Below, piece by piece: positions 13,402-26,500 of a stretch of 64,000 nt of DNA. Origin of the DNA: Durusdinium trenchii (taxonomy: Eukaryota > Sar > Dinophyceae > Suessiales > Symbiodiniaceae); NCBI GenBank assembly GCA_963970005.1, contig CAXAMN010021362.1, forward strand, positions 1,067,026-1,131,025. The letters run 5' to 3'. Within the stretch, counting starts at the first letter, position 1; each line of letters begins with the position of its first letter. The position numbers were made by a program, and so were the translations under genes. The notes below the pieces were generated by a model. The model was not told the DNA's origin and searched no databases. It saw nothing but the letters and a program-made list of their open reading frames with translations.

Positions 13402-14992
13402 TCAAAATTTGACGTCTGCAGTCCTGCTCGGGCTCGTCCCAGACACACGAAGAGCATCCCAAACCCTCCAAGCTATTCCATTATATGTTTTCATGCTCGG
13501 CAGCCCATGTGTTTGTGAGAACAGCTTCATCGCCTCAAATGTCTCATGCTTGGAGTATCCAGAATCCGTTTTTGCAAGAACTCCGGCCCTCTGGAGAGCT
13601 CGCTGAATGTCCTGCATTGCTCCATCGCCTTTGCTCACCTGCCATACCCCAGTAAATGAGGTTGAAAGAAAGGCTTCCCGAAGCTTGGCTTGTATGTTGC
13701 TGTTCGTCGCTCCCTGAGCTGGCAGAAAACCTTGTTTTCTTAGCGCCGTTTTGTTTTTGCTTGCATTCACAAAACACAGCAGTGCTTCAGGGAGATCCGC
13801 GTTTAACTCATCATCTAGGTACCCCAAACGCCGTAGGGCCTGCGCTACCATCTGAGGCGAATCCGACAACATGAATGGGCCACCACCCTTGAAAATGCTC
13901 CGTGAAAGTGCGTTCCCGTAGGTTTGGGCGTTGCTCTTACTCTTGCGGCCCCCAAGAGTTGCGGGCAAAAAGTATGCAAGCTGTCCAAACTCAGTGTAGT
14001 GAACCCATGATGAAAGCCGTGAATCAGGTCCGATGACTTCTTCGATTGCGTTCAGGCTCAACGCAGCTGGAAACACGACCAGCGAACCAACGCAATTTGC
14101 ATACCAGAATTTTGCAATGCTTTGTATTGTGTGGCCTTCCCGTCCGTAGCCAAGGCCATCAAGAAAGTCTTTCACCACTGCCAGGCGAGCATCAAACACT
14201 TCACGTGAGACGCTGTAAAGGAAAGGGTCAGCCAACTGCACTGAGCCTGCTCCATCCTCATGAAGAAGAGCCCTAACTTTGGGACCCACATTGTATTCCT
14301 TATTTGTTTGTAGCCTCACTGTGCGAACACCGCCCACCTCAAACGCTCGAACAAGCGACTTTTTGCTTGCTGGGACAAACACAAAACAGCTAGTTCCTGA
14401 GCGCTCCACTTCAAGTATGGTCTTGATGAAGTCTGAGTCAGAGGTGACCAAGCCCACACATTCAAAGCCAAGACTGGAAGCTTCTGTCAAGGCCCGGCTG
14501 ATTGCCTCATCAGTGGCCTCATGCAAAAGATCAGCTGACCGCCGAACTGGTTGGAATTCGATGTTCATGTCTTTAAAGAATTCCTTCCACTTCTTGTTGT
14601 CAGCCCGCTCAGGCTCGCAGAAGAATCTGGTACGAACATGCCTCCCTCCTATCTCCAAATACGCGATAGCCTCTCGAATTTCATCCATTGTATGCACATC
14701 GCCATCCACCAGCAGTTCAGCCCTAGAAGACCGAAGAGCCACACGGCTGCATCTACCTCCAAGGTCACGTCTGGCACTCGTCCGCGCTGTCAAAGATCCT
14801 GAAGATCCAAGGGCTCCAAGCGCTAAGAGGTGCCAAGGACAACGTTGGCAAGCAGTTCCACAAGAGTGCTGTCTGTCTGCAGTGGCCCACCTCTTCTCCA
14901 GGTGATGCTCATGAGGAAGTGCCGGTGAAATGTTTACACGAAGGTGGGCCAAGAAACATGCCGGTCCACTCATCAGCGCCATTGAAAAAGGT
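13402..14992 (-). CDS. NYN-domain (PIN-like) nuclease-type protein with PG-binding-like repeats
   Basis: An uninterrupted frame of about 530 codons. I place the start at the ATG whose first base is 14992, because the frame further upstream begins only with GTG. After a low-complexity leader, residues ~90-235 look like a NYN domain of the LabA/DUF88 type: LLVDGDVH near the start of the fold, a conserved acidic TDEAISRAL helix, and GLVTSDSDF with paired acidic residues expected to bind metal. NYN proteins are predicted RNA- or DNA-cleaving enzymes of the PIN superfamily. The C-terminal half holds two segments resembling the three-helix peptidoglycan-binding fold, around MVAQALRRLGYLDDE and IQRALQRAGVLAKTDSGYSKHETFEAMKLF read in part. 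The absence of introns contrasts with neighbouring genes and could mean retroposition. Substrate and cell location are unknown; no targeting signal is clear. Confidence 0.7.
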
Positions 14993-15018
14993 CGTTGAGA
15001 TAAAGATGTGATCTGCAC

Positions 15019-16231
15019 TCAAGCGGCTCTCATTCTATGTCGTACTTGCCTACTTTGAAGAGCTTATCTCTGACTTCTGTAAACTTGTCTTGCTGGAAAG
15101 ACGTTTCTGTTGCTGTTGGCCTTTTCTCTGAGGCCTCCATCAAGCTGGGAACAGGCGAGGAACGTTGGTCGTTGCCGTTCCAACGAACTGGTGGACCGCT
15201 TGAAGCGCAACGGCCGTCACCAGACCACCGCTCACCACCCACCATTTCGAGACCAATACAAACAAAATACCAAGACCAAGACCTAAGCCTGGAAGAAATA
15301 AATCACCCAGTTCAGTCAGAAGTCACCTCCTCCTAAGTAACTCGAAAACCGAAAGAACTCCGACTTGACACGTCCACCACCGTCCGCCTAACCCATAGTC
15401 GAGAATTCAAACCCATACAAAACACCAGACCGACCAGACCCACCAGACCCCCGCCCAACCTGCTGCGTTCGTTCTTCTTGGTGTCGTTTGTTGGTCGCAC
15501 CTTCCGCGGTCCAGGCCCTCGCCAACATCGAGAGCCGCCCCCAGGCGGTCAAAAACATCAGATCCTGGGGTGTTCCAAGAACGCACATCGAAGGGACAAA
15601 GAGCATAAAGCTGACTAGTGCCACTTTGAACTTTTAGCACATCCGGGGCTGGAATGCAAAAATCCGGAAGCTCACTTCGGGGGGCGAAGCGAGACCCTCG
15701 TTTTCCTACTTTCGTCGCACCAGGGAGATGAAAAGCTCGAACAGAAATATGGTGTTGATGGAGTTTGGAAGAGCAATTTTCCTGAGGCTTGGAAAGACGA
15801 TGGCTTCAGAAGACCAGTCCGGTCCCATGCTTCATGGGAAAACCGACTATCCGGTCCCACGTGGTGTAAAAAAGGAAAGAGGAAGTACACAAAGCAATCT
15901 GTTAAGATTTAGCCACCCATGAAGATCCTCTTTCCTTGAAGAGGAAGCAATCTGTTGGCCACCCATGAAGATCTCTTCTGAATGCTTTCAATGCCGTGAA
16001 CGATCTGAGAGCTGGGTGTCACAAGACCAGGCGCAGGTCGGGTCACTGGGCGACTGGCAGGATACATGTGTTGTCATTGGTCATTGGTCATTGTCTGTTC
16101 ACTTGTCGGTCATTGGCCAAGCACTGGAAGCCCTACAGCAGTGACTCTGTAGAGGCTGGCTGGCTGGATGGCGTATTCCTCCAAACCCTTGAGCTACCCA
16201 CTACCCCGGTTCCCCAACGACCAGCGAAAGG
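15019..16231. other. Spacer between NYN gene and glycosyltransferase; one possible exon
   Basis: Mostly unassigned. Around 15490-15570 the minus strand has a short GC3-rich frame after a CAG acceptor (DLMFLTAWGRLSMLARAW) ending near a GGAAG|GTGCG donor. It could be a terminal exon of the glycosyltransferase gene to the right, but no family motif supports this. A direct repeat of about 30 bp (AAGCAATCTGTT...CACCCATGAAGATC) occurs twice between 15890 and 15975. Confidence 0.35.
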
Positions 16232-19011
16232 TCAGTGCACCGGACCACACCCGGAAGCCGCGGTTCCCGCGCCATGTATGAACATCGATCGCCAGGACTC
16301 GTAGGTGGGGGTCCGTCGGTCCCGGCCACACACGGTGGCGTTGTGGGTCTGCAGGTAGCGTCGGATGCTCAGCAAGGCCTCCAGGAAGAAGGGATGCCTT
16401 GAGCTGTCTGGGAGGCCATGAGCTGTCTTTCTTCCCCAAACCCAGTGAAGTTCACGCCCGAGCTCTTCACACTAGACATGGAGTCGCACCGCGGCCCAAA
16501 TACAGTAACAGAGGGGGAAGCTCAAAGATGTTTTTCTATTGACTCTATTCTCGACCTGACTGACAATCCGTCAGAAAAATTGTTGTTTCAGACGCGGTTT
16601 GCCGGCCAAAACACGTTTTTTCATAAATATATAATTGCATGAGAGTTTGGCCCCTCATGAGAGAACATGGCCTACTCCACGTTGCGTGCTTCACGTCGGA
16701 TCCATCTCTCTCTCTCTCTCTCCCTCTCTTGTGCGGTTGCCCGCCCCTTTCGAACTTGACAAACGCCACCGACCGTCGTTCGTCCGTCGTTTCTACGGCC
16801 AGAACCGGCCGCACCGGACCGTCGTCCGTCCAGGACACCGTGGAGCGGTGGAGATCATGAGGTCGGTGTCCACGCCGTACGGTTCCAGGAAACCTCCACG
16901 CCCTCGGATATCCTCCTGGCGTCGGCTCAGGCGAAGACCAAACACGGCATCTTGCGACAAAAACGGCTGTCGGCAAGGAGGTGCAGGAGGCCGCGCCTCA
17001 CTGACACATGGGATCGTGAAGGATGTTTTGGTTGTGTTGGTAGGGGAAGTCTTCGGAAAAGCGCAAAATGGTTTTCGAAAAAGCCGTTACATAAGTTATA
17101 TAAGCATTGCTGTTGGATTTGGCAGCTAAGCAGCTAAGCCATTTTCCAAGCAGCTATGTCTGTGCAAGCTTCTGGAATTGGCGATCTATCCACACTCAAC
17201 CTGGTGATCGAGTTCGGATTCCTTCAACAAGAAAAGTCCAAAAGCCCAAGTCTTTTAAGAACTCCATGAAAGCATCACAGTCTTCCAACATCAATCCATC
17301 ACATGTCCTGGAGGTGTTGTATCGATATCATGATGTCACCCTTTCTGATACAAGCCACATTCCCAGCACCTTCCTTGCTGTTCCAACACCGACAACTGTC
17401 GGGATCCTTGCTCTTCCCACCGGTCTCACCGCCCTCCGCGGGGTGCTCGGAGCTCTGCGCCGGCCTCGTCCGGTCGGCTGATGGACGCCAGCACCGCCAG
17501 GGGCCTTTCTCCGGTCGCATCGCTGCTGACGGCGTCCAGGAAGGCGTCCAGGGAGCCCACAGGCATGGTGTCCTCAGGGGTCGGTTCAAAGAGGGAGATC
17601 TATCTGGGGAGGGCAGGAGTATTCTTTGAAAAGAGGTTGGTTGGTTAGTGCTTTTTGGTCTAGGTTGGGCGGCTCCAAAGGCATCGACTTTGGATGGATG
17701 TTGAGGTTTTGGAAGTTGTGTCTTTGGGCCCACTTGCTGCGCAGATTCGATGATGTGACGCTTTCTCAGGTCCACCCGGCCGGCAAAGAACTGGACTGTG
17801 CATGCCCCACAAAATGGAAGAAGTTTTGCACCTTAGGACTCAATAGGCTGGAGAGAAAAGGACTCACTAATGCCCCTACCCACTGAATCCAGGCATCCAT
17901 ATCAGCATAAACACCACCATGGACGTAGAGGATGGCATAGGTGGAGAGGTCTGCTTGAGAGATTTTTGCATCCTGAGATTGGGCAACACGGGGGTTCGAA
18001 GAAGGACACCCCGAGTCAAAGCACCATGTTCAAAAACTGCAGACATGTTGTTTTGTCTTTGCTTTCTATCTGAAAAAGAAAGGCACTAAGACAAAGTGCT
18101 TTGAGATCAATTGGATTGTGTGCAATCCTTCAAACACGGCTGCGAGTCAAAAGTGGAATGTGCCATTGTTTGTGCTTTTGTTTATGCGATGATGTCCTCA
18201 ACACGCCAGGCGTCCAAACATTGGGGAATCCAATGATAGAACTCCTCCAACCTGGGCGAGACCAAGCCAACGATTTCCCGAGCCACGAACACGATGTGTC
18301 TATGCCTGGAGCTACCTGAACAGCCCTTCAAAAGCTCAAAACTGCACATCTGATGAATGAATGAACATGGAAAAGATGATGATAACTAGTAGCTTCTTGC
18401 TACTAGTAGCCATGCCCTTTGTTACTAGTAGCGATGCCAGGAGCTACGTGCGTAGCTTCTTCTTCTGCAAAAGGACTCTGGCAGCTCCTCCTTAAACAAC
18501 TTCGCCTCTTCCTCGTCCGTCCAAAAGCGCCACCGCCACCGGCCGTGCGCTGCCGCCCGCTGCCAGAAGCCGCTCAAGCGCCGCCACTCCGGCGGCCAGG
18601 CGTCGGCGTGGGCCGTGCGGTACTGCTGGTGGATGACGCGCACGTACGGCGCAACCGGCACAGCCGGCGGCACGGCGTCCGGCTCCTGTGGAGAGGGAGA
18701 GAGAGGTGAGAAGAAAGAGACCATGGGATGGGCTGAGGTCGATGTCGCAACTTCAATCACCAATTTCAAACCAGGTAATAGCCGCTGAAACAGTTTGTGC
18801 TTTGGTGTTCAACTCTATTTGTTGCTTCAATACCCTTTGATCTGGTTCTGGTTCTGGTGCTTGTCCTTTCATCTCTGACGGCGTCACTTCTGACTGCCAG
18901 TGCCGCCCCGTGGCCGCATCCGAACGGCCTCGGTGAACCGCCCCGACCCCCAGACCGCGCGCGGTCGTCCTCGGTCAACCGCGCGTGGCTCGCAGCGGTC
19001 AGTCCAAGCCA
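16232..19011 (-). CDS. GT32-type glycosyltransferase (OCH1/DXD sugar-binding family), multi-exon
   Basis: Exons on the minus strand were chained by phase: 18895-19011 (tentative), 18477-18685, 18220-18299, 17880-17953, about 17431-17599, 16839-16915, and 16403 down to about 16232. Family landmarks appear in order: RVIHQQYRTAHADAW and WRFWTDEEEAKLF (the IHQ-W...WTD block), then ILYVHGGVYADMDAW with the DXD nucleotide-sugar/metal site, then GVDTDLMIS followed by RHPFFLEALLSIRRYL. GT32 enzymes transfer sugars, typically mannose or galactose, in the Golgi. Four junctions fit GT-AG rules with matching phase, for example ELP-E and WIPQ-S; the join after the fourth exon does not and may use a GC donor. 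The N terminus, where a membrane anchor would be expected, was not found. Acceptor and product cannot be told from sequence. Confidence 0.72.
18385..18407. repeat. Perfect 9-bp hairpin ACTAGTAGC/GCTACTAGT
   Basis: Two 9-base arms pair perfectly around a TTCTT loop. TACTAGTAGC appears again at 18423-18432. The hairpin lies in the proposed intron between the first two core glycosyltransferase exons. It may be a footprint of a small mobile element or simply local duplication. Confidence 0.6.
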
Positions 19012-19019
19012 CTGAACCA

Positions 19020-20330
19020 CGGCTGCGCTGCGGAGCTTCAGCATCCAAATGTCCAATGTCCATGTGGTCACTCAGAGTGGGAAAGTGACATGTGGTCGCT
19101 CAGTCTGAGGGCAGGTGTGGCCCTAAATAGGCTTGGAAATCTTGTGATTCTCTGCATGAAAAAGAGGCGTCCTTGGGGGGAGGCCCTGTCGTTTTTGTTT
19201 GACGATGTGCTGCTTCGAGCTCCAATAGAAAGCTGCTTAGCTCTGGCATCGTTTTTGAAGCACCCGAGGATAAATTTTACAGGACAGACATTCAGGCTCT
19301 GGGTCCCGTCCACCTGGTGTTCCCGACCGACTGTAGTTGCCTCGCAAAATCCCGTGTTCAATTTGAGGCGGCCGTGTTTCGTGGTGATTCAGTGACCAGG
19401 TCGTCCTATCATGACTTCATATATCATCCATGATTGTCTTCCACTCTTGGGCAAGCAGCGCCGGGTCCGGCGCCGGACCCTGGCGCGGTCCGTTTTCCAA
19501 CGGCTGCGTGCCGAGAGCGCGGAATAGATCGCGCGCTTCAAAGGAGCAACGGATTCCTCCAGCGTGAACGATTGAGGGAAAGGTGAAAGTTCACAGTGGA
19601 AAAAAGAACCTATCGCAGTCTCAATCCTACACAGGGTGATACGGAAGACACGGTGTCCACCGGCGTTCCCCTCGGTGTTCACCGGTGACCGGGTTGACCG
19701 GGTCTCGGTGAGGCCCGCACCAAAGCAAAGCTGGGACCTGGGTGCTTTTCGCGGTCACAGCGCCGGTCAGTCCCAGGCCCCCCCCGGGTGTTTGACCCTT
19801 TGGATTGGGGAAAAAGGAGAGGGTACATCTAGCATGGTCAAGGGCGATTCATGGTACTACTTAAATGATCTTATCTCTGTGAGTCGATACCTTCATACTA
19901 TTGACCACTGATGGACTGCAAAGAGGGAGATCTCCTGGCGAAGCTGCACGAAGTTACGTCTGATATGGCTTCCTTCAGCGCCGGTGCGGTCCGAGATGTG
20001 CTGAGATGTGCCACTAAGTATCTATTCCCGATCGTCGCACGAAGGTGGCCTGGGTGTTTTTCATTGTTTGCCACATCCTTGGATCGCGATATTCCTTCGT
20101 GTGGATTCACGTGGTCAACAAAAAGTGAAGAAACCTGCATCTGGGTCTTATTGAAATAGGACGAATATGATGGTAAGCCAATTTTTCCTAAGCAAACATA
20201 ACATCAACGTAGTACCACAAGCTAGAGGGTCCACAAAGCACCAACTTCTAAATTTGAGGAACCCAATTGAGAGAGAGAAACTCCTTTTCAGAGCACCACA
20301 AGCAGCTCATTCTGCGAAATCCAAGAACTT
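19020..20330. other. Unassigned DNA with exon-like islands near 19440-19560 and 19640-19800
   Basis: At 19440-19560 the minus strand gives a basic peptide (KRAIYSALSARSRWKTDRAR) that could be a 5' exon of the glycosyltransferase gene or of another gene. The island at 19640-19800 is open on both strands. No domain is recognised, and nothing is seen between them. Confidence 0.3.
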
Positions 20331-20336
20331 CCCCAC

Positions 20337-20546
20337 CTCTCCCACATCTCCTTTCTTCCATCCTTCCGGGTCGCCCGGGCGCCGCCCTGGAGCTTCATTG
20401 ACCGGGGACGCATGCGCCACTCCTTGGGCGACCCCAAGGGCGCCGAGACGTAGCGCCGCTCCTGGCCGCGACCCACGGAGAACTGGAGAGACCGGAAGCC
20501 ACGCACGGCGGCGGCGGCGGCGGCGGTAGAGACCGGGCGGCAGGGT
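20337..20546 (-). CDS. Candidate internal exon with alanine run, unknown protein
   Basis: A minus-strand frame with almost every third codon position G or C over about 50 codons, the strongest compositional coding signal in this part. It begins after CACAG and ends at GAGAG|GTGGGG. It opens with six alanines encoded by a GCC repeat, then reads RGFRSLQFSVGRGQERRY and a Lys/Arg-rich stretch. Both neighbouring frames on this strand are also partly open because of the triplet repeat. No family was recognised; it probably belongs to the gene upstream of the glycosyltransferase. Confidence 0.5.
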
Positions 20547-20559
20547 CTGTGCCGATCGT

Positions 20560-23500
20560 TTTGGCTTCGGTCTTTTCGGCACGAGCTTTGGAGCTTTGGC
20601 CTGGTGAGGTGTGTTGCTTTGAGACTTTGGGGGAGGTACTGGGTCTAAACTGCAAAACGATCTGGTTCTCAACAAGGCCACTATTGAGCGACTGCAGATG
20701 ACTTCGCCCACGACGACAGAGCTTTGAGCAGAGCTTTTTGGAAACGACGACGAGCCGCCTGCGCGCCGCCTGCGCGCCTGAAAGTCCTGGTCCCAGGCGA
20801 AATGCGTGTGACCAAAGAGGTGAAGCCTTGGTGGGTCGGTCGATCTGTGATCTACGGAGTGTCACACCACATAGAAGAAAAGCATCCAAACGCTTTCAGA
20901 TCAAAGCATTCCCAACATGTTTGCAGCTCAAATAGAAGAAAAGGCGTTGTTGGCGTTGGTGGCCCCTTCAGAACCTGCATTTCTGAGCTCCTCTGCTGGG
21001 GCTTCAGGGCTCTCACACGCTCTTGGAGAAACAAGGAGCCTCGTGCCGGGTTCCGGGAGGAACGAAGGAGCCTCGAAAGGGACGTGCCCACATGGCCCCG
21101 ACCGGGACACGGAAAGTGATCCATGTCATCCACATCTGGAAGGATTCGCTTGTGAGATTGACTTGTGAACTCTTCTTAGGTCTCATGGGTTTTCTTTTAC
21201 CTGTTTCGGATCGTTTCTCGGAGGACAAAAGTACGTAATTATGTGAATGATCATCTGGTGAGAATGACGAGTGCACCCAAGCATTGGTTTTGGTGGATCC
21301 AAATCAGCGAACAAAAAAGAAAAAGACACAACACAAAACCTGTGCCCGACCTCATAAGCTGTTTTGGAATCACAGAGCACGGGAATCAACAGTTCATCCA
21401 TGTGATGTTATGAATGGAAATAGAAAAAATCTTCGTTTAACATTAAAGCTTGATCTAGTGGACTTCACATGGCAACACAGTAAGCACACCATCTTGGGAG
21501 TCCAAATTGGCCGATCCTTTCACCGCCCCAGTGCCCGTGGAGATGTTGTAAGAAGGACCGGCCACCGCAGTACCCGTGGGTCCTGCTGCTTCGGCCAATT
21601 GCGGGAAGAAGAGAAAGCGCCTCGGGACGCCCGAAACGGTGAGACCGGACCCACCGATCGCTTCACGCCGGACCGGTGGGTCAAAGCACGTGTCTCTGAA
21701 CGTTTGTCGCCTGTTTCAAATGCTTTTAGCGAATTACGAAGGGGTTCGTAGCACGTATATGACAATGTGGAAGGTTGGCTCTCTGGGTTCACACAACCCG
21801 CCCGACTTCCGCGGAGGTCTTCTCCCTCGAAGGCACATTTCAGGCATTTTTGGGGAGTTCTTTCCGGAATGGCTGACTCCGCGCCACTTCTTTTTGCAAC
21901 ACCGGATCCTCCGCTTCTTGGATTCTTGCGAACAAGGGATCAGTCACACACATCGATTCCAGGTGCAGCGACACCTTTAAGACACAGCCGTCCTAATCCG
22001 AAGGGGCCCCTCTTCCAATTAGAGTCACCAGCGATCGAGGCCAAAAAAAAGGTGGAAACTGTCCTTCGATCAGCATCTTCATATGCCCCTCTACCATCCT
22101 CTACCCTCTTACCAAAGAGGTTCCACTGGTTCCACTGGTTCAAAGAAGCGATCCCCCCCCGATCCCACCCCCTGCTATCGCCCGGTCAAGGCACTTCTCA
22201 GGGAGGAGGACAGGCTCAGGCAAAAAGTGAGACATCGAGATCACCTCCACGGCGAAGCTCCGGACGTGAAATTGGGGAGGTGGTCCAATCCCTAGGGCTC
22301 CTGGCCCATCTCCTCAGCTTCGGTGGTTAGACCCCCCTGCCCACCCCAACCATCTTGTCAGGAGGTGGGCCAGGAGCCCTAGGGAATACTCATTGAAACT
22401 CATTCATATGTAACCGAAATTGAAGGGAATTCGTTGAAGGTGCTACTCTGAGGAATCGTTGAAGGCTTTTGGGAGCTCGTGATCCAACATTGTCTTGGAA
22501 AACCTTCGTAGGTCTGGTGGTCAGGTCGAACGAACAGCGTGATGTTTCGTGATGTTTCATATGAGACCTCTCGACCTGCAGAAAGTGCGTCCTCGGTTCC
22601 TCCGTGATGCAAAAAATAGGTCTCTCACGGACCTGCAAAAATGGGTCACATACGACCCTCACTTCCTGCTTCATATGTAACTTCTGCAACAAAACAAAAA
22701 AAGACTCTCTGAACCGACGTCATTGGAAGAGTCACCTCTCCTCGGTTTTTTGGAATATTTGTTTCGGTCACCTCCTCGTCTGCGTCACGCTCCAAGACCT
22801 TCTGAAAGGTCACCTCGGTCGAAGAAGCGGAGAGTCCGGACGAAGCGATGCCGAAGAGACGAACCGATTCCGGAGAGATGAAAGAACGAAGAAGTCCGAG
22901 CGAATCCCTTGGCTCGTCACCTGTCACCAGAGTTCCCTGGCGAAGCTACAGGTTTCCGAGTGTTCCACACGGGTGAACTGGTCCAGTTCGACGGGAATCC
23001 GCCTCGACACCTTGACACCTCGACACCTCGAATCGGAGACCGCTGAGCCCCCCGTGCGGCTTCGACGCCCTCGGGGACTTGCTGTGGCACCTCCCAGCTG
23101 CCGGGAGCAGCGGTATTTTAGGTATTCCCGGGTCTCCTCACCTCCGGCAGTTTGTAAAGTCACTGCCAGAGGGGAAACCTATCAAGAAAATCATACAAAC
23201 ATATACAAACATGAGAAAGACGGGCTATGAAGAAGTTCAGAGCTATGAAGTTCTGCGTAGCTATGGGTAAAACATGGTAAGACTGTTTGAACATGACGAT
23301 TTCACCTCAAGACTCAACTGTCATCGACAAGACTTGTGAAGAGTAGCCGAGTAGCCTTGTTCCTTGCAAATGGAGAAACATCACGCTGATCGACAAATCC
23401 CTTGCAAGTGTTCATCCGGATCTTGGAAAATTATGTCATGTTGCCAAAACTTGAAGGTTTCTTTTCAGTCTTCAGTCAAAACCCAGTGCATAGTCTGCAT

Positions 23501-26500
23501 GTGTAGTGCATAATCTGGCATGTCCTCCACTCCATCTGCCCATGAGCACGCCCGCGGCCGCCCGCGGCCTTCGCTGCTTGCTGGTCATTCATCACCTCGA
23601 TCGACATCAATCGGAAATGTCCAAAACACATCAAAAAACGTGTCGTGAGGCGTCTAGGTGAGGTGGGTCAACTGACATGTTGAATGTTGAGGGGTGTGCC
23701 CTATGAAAAGAGGTAGATCAATGTAGATCCACTAAAAATGTATTCGAAACCGTTTCTATCTATTTGGGGATCACTACAGAGTCCCCTCATGACAGGAAGA
23801 TTGTTTTCCATGTTAATGGTCCAAGATGTTTTTGGGGTTCCATGTTAACCTTCAAGGGAGTATGTCTCTTTGCGAAGAGATCCACGTGCACACTGAGATG
23901 TAAAAACAAGCACAACTTCTTGGAGCATTCCAGTATTCAGGATCTCTTCCCGTTCAGAGAAAGACATGCCGTTCCACATCCCTGTCCACGCTGTGCTGCC
24001 CTGCATCGAAGAGTTCCGCCAGCGCCCGATTCCGAGGCGCCTGGTGGGAAGCGGCGGAAAACCCGCAAAGTAGCCGAAAGTTCACCAGGAAAAGAGGAAA
24101 GAGATGGTTTACATGGACGCGACGAATGACCATGCTGAGTCCATTTCTTCGGACATCGTCCAGAAAAGTGCGCGAGGATGAAATGGTGCTATATAAGACT
24201 GGAGAGTATTTTGCCAGGTCTTATATAGCCTGGCTACCCCACCCAGGTCCGGTCCTCTCTACCCCCGCGAGCTCGGCCCCACCCTGTCTCGGTGCGGCTC
24301 GGTCCCCCCGGCCGCGGAAGTCTCCGAGAGGCTCGGCCAGCGGCACTCCATCTCGTCTCCCAAGAGCCTCGGGACGGTGAGTCGAGTCCCGCCCACCACG
24401 CGTTTCACGCGCACGCGTTCCTTTTGGACTGGGAAGGAAGGCGTAGGGAATGAGGGACGTAACATCGCCCCGGATCCAGCCACCCTCAATTCCCTTAATT
24501 CCCCGCTTTCGTCACCAGTCAGTTTCTGGGGATGGAGATTGGCCCCAAGTGGGGGAAGTTTGCCGGTTGAGTCCGCTGACGTGTTGGCCCCAAAATTGGA
24601 TTGGTCGTCCCCCCAGGGTGAAGTCGGTAGAGTCGGTAGAGAAAGTCGATGACAAAGAGGACTTCTTTGGAGGAGTCGAGGCGGCAGATCTTGGTTGGAT
24701 GTACTCCAAAGGCACCCCGTGTCTCGAACTTCGGAATTTTTAATGAACTTCAGGCTGATCATTCTGTCGCTTACAACTCATACAAAAAGGTCGCCACAAA
24801 AAGGCCAGCTCCGTCAGGCTCCCTCCTTGGATCTCTACCATTCCAGTGCCAAAAGAGAAAGCTGAACCAACCCAACTCGCCCCCCGTCCTTCGGTCTGCG
24901 CCCAGGTGCCCCCGACGCCAGGCGGCTGTGCTGGCGGCTTGGCCATGCGGCTTCCGAGGGGTTCGGCCTGTCAGGTGACTTTCCCCGGTCAGATTCGGAC
25001 TGATTCGAAACAAGCAGGTCGTTGGGACTTGCAAGGTGGGATTGTTTGGTAGGAAGGTCAACCTCCCGCCTTGGAAGCTTCCTGTTGCCTTGCTGGAACA
25101 ATGGCAAACAATATGCAATATGCAGGCGGAAGCCTCATGAACATTCATGAACGCAAATGGTCCACCCGACATGTTCCTAACAATTCCCTCGACCCTCCAA
25201 AGCCGGACTTCAGTGTTAGCTTTTGGGTCTGTGGAAGTCTTCCGTTCGTCAAATACACAAATATTCGGAAGTAGCCTGCAAACTGTGTGCACACTGCTTC
25301 AACACACTCAACGATGGCATGATGTGAAGATCGCCGCCATTCAGGCACAGCTACATGCAGTGTTAGTGTTGACATTCATTTGCTTGAATTCCGTTGGTAG
25401 GAGAGACGCGGGTACCGCCCAAACCACCCAAGCGCCGGACTCCTGGTCAAACTCCTCGGATGCAGGATGTCAAGAGAAAGAGGAAAAACAAATCGAATGA
25501 ATCATCGGATCATGGCGCTACACATATCAGACACACATGGCGCTAGTTCTGCCTTGAAGACTATACCTTCATGCAATCCTCTCTCAAACCCTGAGGGCCT
25601 TCAAACCATCAGACCTCTCTCACCACCCTGGCAGAAGCCACGAAGCCCAAGTGCTGCAACAGTGTTGTAAACTATGCCGTTTTTAGCCACGTAAGCCAGG
25701 TAAAACAGCAGCAGCTAGACCAATGCAAAGAAGAAATCCGTTACTTCCATTAGTACGACGCTATGGTTCCTTCTTTTTGTTCACCCCACTCCAACGTCAC
25801 ACGCCCGAAAGAACAGCGACGTCGATGATTTTCTCCGAGTAGCCGAGTGATACCAAGAGAGGAGAGGCACAATCAGCAGTTTCTCCTCGTGAGTTGGTTT
25901 GAAGAAAGACTTGCAGCTGTGTCCCAGAAACCTGTCGGCTGCAAACCGGGAAACGAGACTTGATGAAACTACATGAAACTTGACTTCACATGAAACTACG
26001 AGACCCGATCGGCCAAGTCCGGGTCCGAACCGGTGACCTCCACATCGGTGTCCAAACGCCCTCGTCTGGGACCGGTCGCGGGTCGCGGCGCACCCCTCCT
26101 GCTTGAAGCGCACAGGAGAGGTCCAGACCTCTGAAAGGCTTGAAGGTGCCATGGCACCAAACGGGGACGCGAAGGGGACACTTGGGGGTGGAAAGGGCGG
26201 GTTTTCGGACATTCTCCGAACTCGAACGATCCATGCGTTCGAAGAGACAGGAGTGGCAAAAGCAATAGATGCATTCAAGAGCGAGATGTGTATTCGAATT
26301 CAACCATCCACCAATACGAAGAGGTCTAGGTAGCTGGTGGGTTCTAGGGCATCACCAGGTGTGAAACAAAAGATTGCGCAGGTGCAGGGGCAGAGCAGCA
26401 GGGGCAGGCGCGGTGGCCAGCGCAGTGTCCACACCGATCCAATGCAGCCAGACCCGTCGCCAGAGGTCGTTCCAAGGTCGCCCAGCCGCGACACCGTACC

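Noticed and set aside
14279..14905. Plus-strand ORF of 208 codons
   Set aside because: Antisense shadow of the NYN-type gene, which has recognisable domain motifs on the minus strand.
22604..23230. Plus-strand ORF of 208 codons
   Set aside because: Arg/Ser-rich with no domain; a strong overlapping minus frame is also open, and start and stop do not fit any exon border.
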